Positions 39,239 through 52,900 of a stretch of DNA of 64,000 nt are shown here, piece after piece (position 1 is the first letter of the stretch; each line of letters opens with the position of its first letter). The position numbers were made by a program, and so were the translations under genes. The DNA comes from CAVYWD01 sp963772225 (GTDB lineage: Bacteria; Myxococcota; Myxococcia; Myxococcales; UBA5297): contig CAVYWD010000002.1 in assembly GCA_963772225.1 (NCBI GenBank), positions 2,852,001-2,916,000 of the forward strand, read 5' to 3'. Below the pieces are notes generated by a model. The model had not been told where the DNA came from. It was given only the letters and a program-made list of their open reading frames with translations, and ran no database searches.

Positions 39239-39618
39239 AGCGCGTCCTCATCGCGGATGACTCCCGCATGGCAAGGATGTTCGTGCGGCAGTGTCTGGAG
39301 ATCGCCGGCCTGAAGGGCTGGGAGTTCAAAGAGGCCACTCAGGGCGAGGAGGCGCTCAAGCTGCTCAAGGCGGAGCCCTTCGACCTGCTCGTCACCGACC
39401 TGAACATGCCGGTCCTCGACGGCGAGCGCCTGCTCCGGCACGTGCGCGCGAGCCCCAGGCTGGCGGACCTGCAGGTCATGGTGGTCACCAGCGCGGGCAA
39501 CCCGGTGCGGGAGAGGGCGCTCCTGCAGGCCGGAGCCTTCGCCGTGTTGAGCAAGCCCGTTTCCCCCGCGGCGCTGGCGCGCGCCCTTTCGCCCCTGTTG
39601 AATGGAGCCCCTCCATGA
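39235..39618 (+). CDS. CheY-like response regulator 2
   Basis: 127 aa with an ATGA overlap to the HDOD gene. Acidic ADDS (7-10), phosphoacceptor Asp55 in VTDLNMPVLDG, Thr/Ser in VVTSAG, Lys in LSKPVS. Single-domain receiver of CheY type. Its stop overlaps the start of the CheX-like gene, so it is probably made together with its phosphatase. Confidence 0.93.
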   Translation: MKRVLIADDSRMARMFVRQCLEIAGLKGWEFKEATQGEEALKLLKAEPFDLLVTDLNMPVLDGERLLRHVRASPRLADLQVMVVTSAGNPVRERALLQAGAFAVLSKPVSPAALARALSPLLNGAPP

Positions 39619-40049
39619 CGATCGCCGACCTCACGCCCGAGCTGCTCGCCCAGGCCGTCTGCGAGACGCTGGAGCAGCTCGCCTTCGCCGAGGCGCTGCC
39701 GTGTCCCGCGCCGGCGGCGCCGCCGGCTCTTCTCAAGGCGCGCCTCACCTTCACCGGGCCGCTGAACGGCGCCTTCGTGCTGCGCATCCCGCCGTCGCTC
39801 GCGCAGCAGCTGGCAGGCGACGTCCTGGGAGATCCGGACGCGGCGGCCGACCCGCACATGCTGCAGGACGCGGTGGGCGAGTTCCTCAACACCATCGCCG
39901 GCTCGGTGCTGCGCGGCGCGGGGGTGAGCGGATACGAGCTCGGGCTGCCCGAGCACGGCGCGGGCGGCGAGCTCGCCGCGGGCGCGGCCTGGTTCGACGT
40001 TCGCGAGCAGAAGCTCGCATTGGAGGTGGAGACGGCGAGCGGCGGTTGA
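39615..40049 (+). CDS. CheX/CheC-family CheY-P phosphatase
   Basis: 144 aa with an ATGA overlap to the receiver before it. One signature of the CheC/CheX/FliY phosphatases is present: Asp85, Glu89 and Asn92 in DAVGEFLN, followed by IAGSVL. A single active-site motif and the short length fit CheX rather than two-site CheC. FTGPLNGAFVLRIP is the family's strand region. It should dephosphorylate one of the neighbouring CheY-like proteins. The TGA overlaps a possible TTG start of the hybrid kinase. Confidence 0.8.
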   Translation: MTIADLTPELLAQAVCETLEQLAFAEALPCPAPAAPPALLKARLTFTGPLNGAFVLRIPPSLAQQLAGDVLGDPDAAADPHMLQDAVGEFLNTIAGSVLRGAGVSGYELGLPEHGAGGELAAGAAWFDVREQKLALEVETASGG

Positions 40050-40063
40050 CCGCGCGACTCCCG

Positions 40064-43846
<3,783 letters not shown>

Positions 43847-45003
43847 AGGGAAGGCTTCGACGCGCCAAGAGCCCCGCCAGAACCAGCGCCGCGGTCAGCA
43901 TCGAGAGCCCCATGTGGCGCATCGAGAGGAGCTTCTCGAAAAGGGCTCGTCCGACGGTGTCGAAGTTGAGGGCGCTCGCGAGCGCCGCCAGTGTGAGCGC
44001 CGCCGCGCCGACGAGCCGAACGGCCCCGCGCGGCGCGAGGCGGACCTCGCGCGCCAGCAAGGCGAGGAGGGGCGCCGCGGCCATCAGGTTCGTCCACCAG
44101 CCCAGAGGCGAGAGGAAGGCGGAGAGGTAGAGCGAAGCTGCGAAGGCGAAGGCGCGGCCCTCTTCGGGCTCGGAGCGAGCCAACCGCAGGGCGACCGCGC
44201 CGAGCAAGAGGACCGCGCCGCCTCCGAAGAGCGCCAGCGCCGCGAAGAACCCGGGAGAGCGGGGGGTGAAGGCGGCGCAGGCGAGCGCCCAGGCGCTCTG
44301 GTTCTGCGCGTCGCAGAGCATGCCGGGAGTCGTGGCGGCGAGGAGCTGGCGCCAGGCGGCGAATTGCGCGAAGCCGCGGAAATGGACGGCGGCGAGGGCG
44401 GCGAGCGCGGCGGCGGCAACGGCCGCAAAGGCCATCCGCCGCCACTGGCGAAAGAGCAGCGCCGGCAAGAGGAGCGCGGCCATGGGAAGCTTGATGGAGG
44501 CGGCGACGGCGAGCAAGAGCCCCGAGCGCCACGGGCGCGCCGTTGCGTCCTCTTCGCTGGAGGCGGCGAGTGCGAGGAGCACTGCGTCGCACTGGCCGAG
44601 CGCGAAGTGGTGCAGGACGTAGGGCGCAGCGACGGCGGCTGCCAAGAGGCTGGCCCAGAGCGCCGCCGCCGCTCGCCGGCGGCTCCAGGTGAGGAAGCGC
44701 CACAGGCAGAGGGCCGAGAGGGCCGCCCAGAGGGCATGGGCGGCGCGCATCGAGAAGGCGGAGAGCGGCGCGAAGAGGAGCGCCGCGGCCGGAGAGTACT
44801 TGAACGGATTCAGCTCGCTCAGGCGGTAGAGCGGCTCCCCGGACGCGGCGCGGCCCGCGGCGCGGTACACGACCGCGAAGTCGCTGGCGTAGGGCTTCAC
44901 GTACAGGGCGTGAAGGGTGGCCAGGAGGCAGAGGAGCAGCGGCGCGGCGAGGCGGGCGCGAGAGTGGGCGAGGGCTGCCATTGGTGCGAGAGACTTATCC
45001 CAA

Positions 45004-45987
45004 TCAGTGCAGGTACGATTTGATCAGCGGGTACCAGGTGTCGCCCATCCACGGGTAGCCGACAGTGGCGTTCGGGTGGACGCCATCGGTGCTGAGCGCG
45101 CCGCTCGGAGGGGTGGACATGTCCACATAGAGCACGTGCCGTCCCTGGTCCGCGCGCTGTTTGACGACTCCCGGTACGGCGGCGTCGTACGTCGCGACAT
45201 TGGCGGCGCATTGGGTAGGCGTGTAATCGGAAGTCTTGCAGCCAGGGAATGGATAGATCGAGGAGACGACGAGAAGGGAATTGGGCAGCGCCGCGACGAT
45301 CTTGTCGATGAGCTGCCCGAGCCGGTCCGAGGCGCCGGACGCACTGTCCGGGTAACCTTCGTCGTTCGTGCCGGCGAACAAGAGGACGATGTGCGGCTGA
45401 TCCCTGAGAGCACCGGCGTACGATTGTCCCGACACCGTCACCGTCTGGGCCGTGGTGGCAATGCCGCTTATCTGATCGACCTTCCAGCCGATATGGCCTT
45501 CGTGATTCTTGGGAAATGCCACGCCGGCCACGGTGCTTGGCCCACTGGTGAGACTTCCCACGAAGGTGATGTGCTTGTTGTCGCTCGTAGCCTTGGTGAA
45601 AAGCTCGGCGCGGTATCCGCCCCCTTCGCCGGGTTGGGCCCCTGCGCCAGCCGTGATGGAGTCTCCCAGCGGCAGAATCTTGCAATTGCCGGTTGCGGGG
45701 CACGGATCGAATCCGCCGGCGCCTCCGTCCGCGGCGGCATCCGAGCCATCGGTTGGGGCCTGCGCGTCTGCCGCTTCAGGGGCCGCGCTTGCATCGCGAC
45801 TCTCGCCGCCGGTATCTCCGCTGGCGTCACCCGCTGAGCCCTCCCCCCCGTCCGAGCCGTCGCCTTTCGACTGGGACGCATCCATGACCGCCGATGGTTC
45901 GTTCTTGGCGTCGGCTTCTGTCCCAAGCTGGCAGGCGACGCCGAGCAGCAACGGTGCGGCGACGAAAAGGCAAGGCACGCGGCTCAT
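45004..45987 (-). CDS. SGNH/GDSL-family esterase, lipoprotein
   Basis: 327 aa. Signal peptide with lipobox LGVAC, Cys19 lipidated. An Asp/Ser/Gly/Ala linker (about 25-95) precedes the hydrolase domain. Catalytic blocks: nucleophile Ser in LPLGDSITAG (block I), the Asn of block III in FAGTNDE, and the Asp-His pair in DGVHPN near the C-terminus. Related enzymes remove acetyl groups from polysaccharides. Its ATG overlaps the fucosidase stop (ATGA), so the two are co-translated and probably act together outside the cell. Confidence 0.9.
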   Translation of the reverse strand: MSRVPCLFVAAPLLLGVACQLGTEADAKNEPSAVMDASQSKGDGSDGGEGSAGDASGDTGGESRDASAAPEAADAQAPTDGSDAAADGGAGGFDPCPATGNCKILPLGDSITAGAGAQPGEGGGYRAELFTKATSDNKHITFVGSLTSGPSTVAGVAFPKNHEGHIGWKVDQISGIATTAQTVTVSGQSYAGALRDQPHIVLLFAGTNDEGYPDSASGASDRLGQLIDKIVAALPNSLLVVSSIYPFPGCKTSDYTPTQCAANVATYDAAVPGVVKQRADQGRHVLYVDMSTPPSGALSTDGVHPNATVGYPWMGDTWYPLIKSYLH

Positions 45988-48398
45988 GTTCTCTCGACCT
46001 CACTCCGAGGCAGGGCAGGTGAGCCTGGAGACGCCCCCAGGCGCGGCGCCGCAGGGACGTCCGACTTCGAGCGGCCGCTCTGGACCGTCGAGCTCGACGC
46101 AGGCGGGTTGCCGCTCTTGCTGATCTTCATTGCGTATGCGACGGCGGTATACGGCTGCGTGCTGGGCAGGGTGACGTGGAGGCCGGAGCCGTCCTGCGTG
46201 AACGCCAGGTCGATCGCCGAGCCCCCGGCAGGCCCGAACAGGAACACCTTGCCCGACCCGACCGAGAACCGGCTCGTCGTCACCGACGAGAGGTTGACCT
46301 GCTTGCCGCCTCCAGGCCAGCCCAGCAGGATGGCGTACACGGCGTCTCCGTCCTTCGACTGCGTGTAGCGCACGTCGTTCGCAGTCCCCGCCGTCGGCTG
46401 GGTGAACGAGCCGCCTCCCATCTTGGTCGGCCCTTCGCCATACACCGTCCAAGCCCGCGTGCTGTAAATCGCCTCGCCCGACTGCTTCAGGAACGACCCG
46501 AATGCGCCCAAAAGGTCTTTCTGCCCCGGGGGGATCGTCCCGTCGGGCAAGGGCGAGATGTTCAGGAGCAGGTTGCCGCCCTTGCTGACGTGATCGATGA
46601 ACGAGTGCACCTCTTGGGAATCGCTGTAATAGGACATCCCTTGCACGTAGCACCAGCTCGCTGGGCTGACGGCGTCGTCGGTCAACCAATACGGAGTGCT
46701 GATGTCGCCGGGACCCCCGCGCTCGTAATCGAGCACCTCGCCGTTGGTATTGAAGCCGTCCTTGTAAGTGGCGACCACGTCCACATTCGCGGCGAGCGCG
46801 GCATTGTAGTAGTAGGAGAGGAACTGCAGCCGCTTGGACTCGTCTATTGCGCTGAGATTGAAGTCTTCCCAGAGGATGTCGGGCAAGACCATGTCCACGA
46901 CCTCCTTCAGCTTGGAGACCCAGAGCTGCTGCTCCGTCGCGTTGTCGAGCTTGCCGTAGAGCTTCTGGAGGCTGGGGTCGCTCGGGGTGGGCGCGAACTG
47001 GTAATAACCCGTGAAGTTGTAAGCGTGGTGCATCGCGGCGAGGAGCTTGAGGCCCTTTTTGCGAATGGCGTCAGCCTGCAGCTTGAGCAGGTTCAGCTGG
47101 GGCCCCTTCGACACCGAGTTCCACTCGTTGACCTTGCTGTCCCACATGGAGAATCCGTCGTGGTGCTCCGCCACGGGGCCGGCGAACTTGGCGCCCGCGT
47201 CGGCGAACAGCTGCGCCCACGCGTCGGGGTCCCAGTTGCCGCCGTCCGAGACCAGCTTCGGCGCGAATTGCGTGAGCTTGCCCGACTTGTCGTTGGCGCC
47301 CGTCAGGAACTTGTCGTAAGGCCAGTCCCCAAACGGATCGCCGTATTTCGAAACCTGGTTATTGTACTCCCCGGAGCCCTTATTATACAGGTTTCGCGGG
47401 TACCACTCCGACCCGTACTCGGCCACGCCAAATGCGCCCCAGTGATAGTAGATGCCGAACTTCGCGTCCTGGAACCATTCGGGCGCCGGCGTGTGCTTGT
47501 CGACCGAGGCCCAGCTCGCGGTGTACGGGTCCTTGGGCGGAACAGACCCGGCGCCGGTGACGGTGATGCCGCAGACCTTGGGTTGGTCGGCGGCACCGGG
47601 GCTAAACTGGATCACCACCTGGCCGGTGCTGTTGGCAACAGTGCTGAACGTCTTGGCGATGGCCTTGTTCTGGCCCCCGGCGGCGTCGAAGATGTCGAAC
47701 GCGGTCAGCACGGCGGCTCCGTTGATGGACACGTCGAAGGTGCGTTGCCCGGCCGAGGTCCAATAGCTCTCCTCGAAGTAGAGCGTCACCGTCTGTGCGG
47801 AGCTCGGCGTGCGGCTCGGGAGGGTGTACGTGAATTCACCGTAGCGCTCGGCCTGGAAGACGGCGGCGGGCGGAGCGCCGCCCGCGATGAGCGAGGTGTC
47901 GATGTCATTGGTGGTGGTGAAGGAGCTGCCGCCAGAATAGTACGCATCTGCGAGGAACGTCCCCACCGCGTCCCCGCCCGCATTGATCGAGACGGTGGTG
48001 CCACCTGCGCCGCCGCCATCCGAGGAGCCCGCATCGAAAGCGCCGGAGTCGGAAAAGCCGGCGTCGGAGGTGCCGAGGTTGGACGAGCCTCCATCGGAGG
48101 AGCCCGCGTCGCCGCTGGCGCCCGTGAATACGGCGACCAACATCTCGTCGCCGCGAACGACGACGCTGATGGGGTTCGCGGTGCCGTCGACGGCGCCGCT
48201 CCAGCCGATGAATGCGGCGCCGCTCGCCGGCGTGGCGGTCACCTCCACGGTCAATCCACTCGCGTAGGTGTGCGCCCCCGCCGGCGGGCTCGTGCTGCCG
48301 TTTCCTTCGACGGCGATCTCCAGCCGCGAGCCCGCCCCCATGGAACAGGCGACGAACGACAGGCCGAGCGCGAACACCCCTCCATCGCGAAGCTTCAT
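45984..48398 (-). CDS. GH29 alpha-L-fucosidase-family lipoprotein
   Basis: 804 aa from the ATG at 48398, with AAGGA nearby; longer starts precede a normal lipoprotein signal. The lipobox SFVAC gives Cys18. A bacterial beta-repeat domain (about 25-92, with TATPASGAAFIGWSG) follows, then an Asp/Ser/Gly linker (about 95-130), a malectin-like carbohydrate-binding domain (about 131-285) and the GH29 catalytic barrel (about 300-640). The barrel has DAKFGIYYHWGAFGVAEY and the nucleophile Asp in LPDILWEDFN. A C-terminal beta domain ends it. Predicted to cleave fucose or related 6-deoxy sugars from glycans at the cell surface. Confidence 0.9.
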   Translation of the reverse strand: MKLRDGGVFALGLSFVACSMGAGSRLEIAVEGNGSTSPPAGAHTYASGLTVEVTATPASGAAFIGWSGAVDGTANPISVVVRGDEMLVAVFTGASGDAGSSDGGSSNLGTSDAGFSDSGAFDAGSSDGGGAGGTTVSINAGGDAVGTFLADAYYSGGSSFTTTNDIDTSLIAGGAPPAAVFQAERYGEFTYTLPSRTPSSAQTVTLYFEESYWTSAGQRTFDVSINGAAVLTAFDIFDAAGGQNKAIAKTFSTVANSTGQVVIQFSPGAADQPKVCGITVTGAGSVPPKDPYTASWASVDKHTPAPEWFQDAKFGIYYHWGAFGVAEYGSEWYPRNLYNKGSGEYNNQVSKYGDPFGDWPYDKFLTGANDKSGKLTQFAPKLVSDGGNWDPDAWAQLFADAGAKFAGPVAEHHDGFSMWDSKVNEWNSVSKGPQLNLLKLQADAIRKKGLKLLAAMHHAYNFTGYYQFAPTPSDPSLQKLYGKLDNATEQQLWVSKLKEVVDMVLPDILWEDFNLSAIDESKRLQFLSYYYNAALAANVDVVATYKDGFNTNGEVLDYERGGPGDISTPYWLTDDAVSPASWCYVQGMSYYSDSQEVHSFIDHVSKGGNLLLNISPLPDGTIPPGQKDLLGAFGSFLKQSGEAIYSTRAWTVYGEGPTKMGGGSFTQPTAGTANDVRYTQSKDGDAVYAILLGWPGGGKQVNLSSVTTSRFSVGSGKVFLFGPAGGSAIDLAFTQDGSGLHVTLPSTQPYTAVAYAMKISKSGNPPASSSTVQSGRSKSDVPAAPRLGASPGSPALPRSEVERT

Positions 48399-48585
48399 GA
48401 AGTTTCCTTGGGGTGCGGTCGAGCGCATGCTCCGGCCTTCCACCAGCGGGGACAGTCCCAACGTAGGAGTGCGGCGAGCGCGGAGTGGGTCACAGCCGCG
48501 AGCGCCCTCGCCTTTTCGCTCAGCCTAACCCGGTCGAGCCGGAACCAACGAGGGTTGCCTTAGGCTCCAGACCCCAGACCCCAGG

Positions 48586-48660
48586 TCATGCCTTCTGCAG
48601 CGGTAGCTGCATCGTGACAAAGACTCCCCCCTGACCTAAGGGCTTGACCCGGAGCCTGGG
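48586..48660 (-). pseudogene. Possible C-terminal scrap of a sensor histidine kinase
   Basis: On the minus strand about 24 codons read LRVKPLGQGGVFVTMQLPL and then QKA and a stop. A GxGGVFVTMxLPL ending is what the G2-box end of a HATPase domain looks like. Upstream the similarity stops abruptly in the dispersed repeat. Too short to be sure. Confidence 0.3.
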
Positions 48661-48681
48661 GTCTGGTGCCTGGAGTCTTTG
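48618..48681. repeat. Inverted repeat CAAAGACTCC / GGAGTCTTTG
   Basis: Perfect 10-base arms at 48618-48627 and 48672-48681, 44 bases apart. The right arm lies inside copy B of the dispersed repeat, so this may be two inverted pieces of one element. Confidence 0.5.
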
Positions 48682-48719
48682 CCAGATCGCACAAGATTTC
48701 GCGCCGAAGGGGCTAAAGG
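48653..48719 (+). repeat. Dispersed intergenic repeat, copy B
   Basis: Shares with copy A (21606-21683, minus strand) the ordered blocks AGCCTGGGGTCTGG, CTGGAGTCTTTGCCAG, ACAAGA, TTCGCG and a GGGGCTAAAG-type end. Copy A has about 12 extra bases between the first two blocks. Confidence 0.6.
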
Positions 48720-48916
48720 CAGTCGAGGCTCGTGGAGGTCCCGCAAGGCCGCCCGTGAGCGCCGCCGCGTCTCCTCGATTTGCCCCTCCGGAGGACAATT
48801 GTCCCGCCGCGCGACAATTCGTCGCCGCGAATTCATTCATTGCCGCTCTGGCCTCGCGTCGGCACGTGCGTTGCTCTTGGAGGCTCCCGCGCGCCTGGCG
48901 CGCTGGGGAGGGAGCG

Positions 48917-49600
48917 GTGACGAGCTTGGGGGAGATGCCCGCGGAGGACCGCCCGCGGGAGCGGCTCTTGTCGCAAGGGGGCACGTCGCTCAGCGACGGC
49001 GAGCTCTTGGCGACGCTGCTCGGGAGCGGGACGCGGGGCGCCTCGGCGCTCGACGTGGCGCGCGCGCTCCTCGCGGCTTACGGCGACCTCGCGAGCCTGG
49101 GGCGCGCCGAGGCGGCAGACCTCGCCGCTCACAGGGGCGTCGGCCCGGCCAAGGCCTGCGCGCTCGCCGCCGCGCTCGAGCTCGGCCGCCGCTCGCAGGC
49201 GCCTCGCTCCGCGCGCCCCTCCGTGCGCGCTGCCTCCGACGTCTTCGCCTTCTACGCGCCGCGCTTGAGCCACCTGAGGCGCGAGGTCTTCCACGTCATG
49301 TGCCTCGACACCCGCCATCGGCTGCTGCGGGACGCGCGGGTCGTCGAGGGCGGGCTCACCACGTGCTCGGTGTTGCCCCGGGAGGTCTTCGCGCCGGCGA
49401 TGCGCGAAGGCGCGCCCGCGGTGGTCTTCGTCCACAACCACCCCAGCGGCGACCCCGAGCCCTCGAAGGAGGACCTGGCCCTGACGGCCCGCCTCAAGCA
49501 CGCGGGCGCGGTGCTCGGGATCCGCGCGCTGGACCACGTCATCATCGGAGAGGGGCGCTACGTGAGCCTGGTCGACGAGGGCCGGTTCGAGGCGCTGTGA
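48917..49600 (+). CDS. radC: RadC-family JAB/MPN domain protein
   Basis: 227 aa from the GTG at 48917, with GGGAGGGA just upstream; an ATG at 48935 is the alternative. The N-terminal helix-hairpin-helix part has RPRERLLSQGG, LSDGELLATLLGSG and GVGPAKACAL. The C-terminal MPN+ metalloprotease-like domain has the JAMM signature HNHPSGDPEPSKED. A role in DNA repair was once claimed and is now doubted; the molecular function of chromosomal RadC is unsettled. It is followed by the DUF3006-like gene and recQ on the same strand. Confidence 0.93.
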   Translation: MTSLGEMPAEDRPRERLLSQGGTSLSDGELLATLLGSGTRGASALDVARALLAAYGDLASLGRAEAADLAAHRGVGPAKACALAAALELGRRSQAPRSARPSVRAASDVFAFYAPRLSHLRREVFHVMCLDTRHRLLRDARVVEGGLTTCSVLPREVFAPAMREGAPAVVFVHNHPSGDPEPSKEDLALTARLKHAGAVLGIRALDHVIIGEGRYVSLVDEGRFEAL

Positions 49601-49613
49601 GCGGAGGGGGGCG

Positions 49614-49910
49614 ATGCGGGGCGCACTGTGGGGCTTCTTTGCGGCGATGGTGGTGGGCTGCGCGCCGGCGCGCGCCGCGGTCTTCGTCGACCGCGTCGAA
49701 GAGGGGCGGGCAGTGCTCGTGCGCTGCGAAGGCGAGGTCTGCCGCGAGGAGGACGCCGAGCTCGGCGCGCTGGCCGAGGGCGACGTCCTCGTCGGTGAAA
49801 GGCCCAGCCGCGCAGCGCGCGCCCAGGCCGAGGCGCGCGTCCGGGCGCTTCGCCAGAGGCTCGGCGCGCGGCCGCTCGAGGCCTCCTCGAGCCTGGAGCG
49901 CGCGCCATGA
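49614..49910 (+). CDS. DUF3006-like small exported protein
   Basis: 98 aa, GGAGGGGG before the ATG. The N-terminus is hydrophobic (GALWGFFAAMVVGC, then APARA), readable either as a lipobox (VVGC, Cys16) or as a signal peptidase I site after ARA. The remainder (VFVDRVEEGRAVLVRCEGE, then LGALAEGDVLVGER) resembles DUF3006, a short beta-rich domain of unknown function. An Arg/Ala-rich helix ends it. Its stop overlaps the recQ start (ATGA). Confidence 0.6.
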   Translation: MRGALWGFFAAMVVGCAPARAAVFVDRVEEGRAVLVRCEGEVCREEDAELGALAEGDVLVGERPSRAARAQAEARVRALRQRLGARPLEASSSLERAP

Positions 49911-52900
49911 TCCTGCCGGCGGACGCTGTGGAGCTCACCCTGCGCGAGCACTTCGGTTTCGGCGGATTTCGGGCCTACCAGCGCGAGGTCATCGCCGCCG
50001 TCCTGGCCGGGCGGCCCACGCTGGCCGTGATGCCGACGGGCGCCGGCAAGAGCCTCTGCTACCAGCTCCCGGCGCTCCTGTTGCCCGGCGTCACCGTGGT
50101 GCTCTCGCCCCTGGTCGCGCTCATGAAGGACCAGGTCGACGCGCTCAACGCCCGCGGCATCCCGGCGACGTTCGTCAACTCCACCCTCTCGGAAGAGGAG
50201 CGCCGCGAGCGCGCGGGCGCCATGCGCTCGGGCGCCTTCAAGCTCGTCTACCTGGCCCCGGAGCGCTTTCGCAGCCCGCGCTTCGTCGAGGTCCTGCAGA
50301 GGACCCCCATCGCGCTCTTCGCCGTCGACGAGGCGCACTGCATCTCGCAGTGGGGTCACGACTTCCGGCCCGAGTACGCCCGGGTCGGCGAGTTTCGGAA
50401 ATGGCTGGGCGACCCGCGGACCCTGGCGCTCACCGCCACCGCCACGCCGGAGGTTCGCCGCGACATCTGCCGCGCGCTTCGCCTCGACGCGCCGGAGGTG
50501 TTCGTCGCCGGGTTCGACCGGCCCAACCTCTTCCTGGAGGTGGCGCCGGTGCGCACCCGGAGGGAGCGGCTCGAGCGCGCCGCGCAAGAGGCCGTCGGCG
50601 GGGACTGCGGCATCGTCTACACCGCCACGCGCCGCAGCGCCGAGCGCCTGGCGCAGGGCTTATGCGCCAAGGGCGTCCGAGCGCATGGCTACCACGCCGG
50701 GCTCTCCGACTCGGAGCGGCGCGCCGTCCACGAGCTCTTTCATCGGGAGCCGGTGGTCGTGGTCGCGACGTGCGCGTTTGGCATGGGCATCGACCGGCCG
50801 GACGTGCGTTTCGTCGTCCACGCGGAGGCTCCGCGGTCCATCGAGTCCTACTACCAGGAGATAGGCCGCGCCGGCCGCGACGGCGAGCCGGCCCGGGCGC
50901 TCCTCCTCTTCAACCACTCCGACGTCTTCGCCCAGGAGCGCCTCATCCGCCTGGCGCACCCGGACGCGACGCTGTTGGGCGACGTCTGGGACCGCCTGCG
51001 CGCGGCAAAGGCGCCGTCTGCGCAGGGGCTGGCCTTCGCGCTCGGGGCGCGCGAGCTGCAAGTCCAGGCGGCGCTGCGCCTGCTCGAGCAGGCGGGCCAC
51101 CTGGAGCGGATCGCCGCGGAGAGCGCCTCGCTCACGCTGACGCTCCTGGGAGACGCCGCGCTGGAGTCGCTGGCGCGGGCGCCAGCTCAGCGCGCCGCAT
51201 GGGGGGCCATCGCCCGGCTCCTCGGCCGCACCCGCCAGGGCGAATTTCGCCTGGGCCAGCTCGCGGAAGCGTCGGGGCTCGAGCTCGAGGCAGTGCGGCG
51301 AGCCGTCGACGCGCTGGAGCGCGACGGCCGCCTCCGCGCCGCCTGGGCCGGCGCCCCCGGTGGCCTGCGCTGCGCCGACGCCCACCTCCCGCGCGAGCGC
51401 CTCCGCGTCGACATGAGGATGGTGCGCTGGCGCGAGCACCGGGAGCTCGCGCTCTTGCACCAGATGACCCGCTACGCCTACGCCGGCGGGTGCCGGCGCG
51501 CGCACCTCCTGCGGGCCTTCGGAGAGCGGGCGGGACCCTGCCGCACCGGGTGCGACTCGTGCGCTCGGGCGAGCAGGTCGGACAAGGTTCCGGCCCCCAG
51601 CGCGGCGTGCGTCGGCGCCGCGCGGCGGTTGCCGGGCGAGACGCGGGAGGCCACCTGGGCGCTGTTCGTACAAGGGCTCTCGGTGGAGGCCGTGGCGCGC
51701 TCGAGGAGCCTGCGCAGCGAGACCATCCGGGCGCACCTGGCGGAGCTCGCCGCCGCCGGGAGGGACGTCGACCTCGACCGGGCCCTGGGGCGGGAGCGGG
51801 TCCTCGAAATCGAGCAGGCCATCGACGAGTCGCCGCCGCTGCTGCCGGCCATCAAGCGCGCGCTGCCGCCGGATTTCTCGTGGGGCGAGATTCAGATGGT
51901 GCTCGCCGCAAGGAGGGCCCGCGGGCGCGCGGGCGCAAGAGCGGTATTGGCAGGCGGCATCGAAGAAAGGCGAGGCGCCCCCGTTGCATCGACGTCGCAA
52001 GCGCTGGGGGCGGAACGTCGCCCGAATCCGGCGCTACGGAGCAGCCCGCCAATTCTCCAGCATTTGGTACCAATCACTGCCCCCCAGACTGAATCCGGAG
52101 GTGTCGATGTCTCGCGTGCTCATGAACGAGGCACTCACGGCGGGGCCGTCGAAATCGGGCCAGAAAGCGACGCCGCGGTACCCGAAGTCGTGGACGACCT
52201 GCATGGCCTTCCCCGCTATCGGGTTCGTGGCGTATTGGCCCGCCTCGAGGCCGATGACCACGCGGCTTTCATCGATGGCCAGTGTCGAGCCCCAGTTCGG
52301 CGGGCACATCATCAGCGCATACCCGACGAGGCTCTCGTCGCAGCCGGCTACGTCGCCGGAGTCGAGCACGGCCGAGCCGTAGAAATTGTTGGCCCAGGTC
52401 GGGGACGCGCCGCAGGAAGCGGGGGGATATTCAGCGGCCGCTCCATCGTCATCCATGAAGAGGTCGCTGGTGGAGGTCACGAGGATCACATAATCGAGGC
52501 TCCCGTTGGTCAGGGCGCCGCCGGGCCCCGCCAGGATCTGCGGGTCGATGAATCCGCCATGGCTCGCGCCGGAGCAGTACGACCCGTTGACGTTCCCGGG
52601 GATCGCGTCGACGGAGAGCGTCGTCTCGAGCCCCGCGGCGCGCAGGGCCGACTTGAAGTTCGTGAGGAAATTGGAGAAGGCCTGGCCGTAGGCCGCGGAG
52701 ATCTTGGGGTAGGTGGGCTCCGCGCCCAGGTCGGCGTCCGAGCCGCTGAACGCCTCGCCCAGCTCCCAGTCCAGGTTGATGTCGTCATAGCCGTAGGTTT
52801 GGGCCTCGGACACCATCGCCTGGATGAAGCTCCGCTGCGCGGGGCACACGGTCGTCAAGGTCGGGTCCACGGGCGACTGTCCCGAGGCCGTGCTCCCGCC

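Larger units (their letters stand above)
48399..48916. other. Intergenic region between fucosidase and radC
   Basis: 518 bases with both genes pointing away. It holds short CCAGACCCC(AG) repeats near 48567-48584, a possible histidine-kinase C-terminal remnant, copy B of the dispersed repeat, and an inverted repeat (48618-48681). From about 48790 AT content rises (ACAATTGTCC, AATTCATTCATTG), where the radC promoter may lie. Confidence 0.5.
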
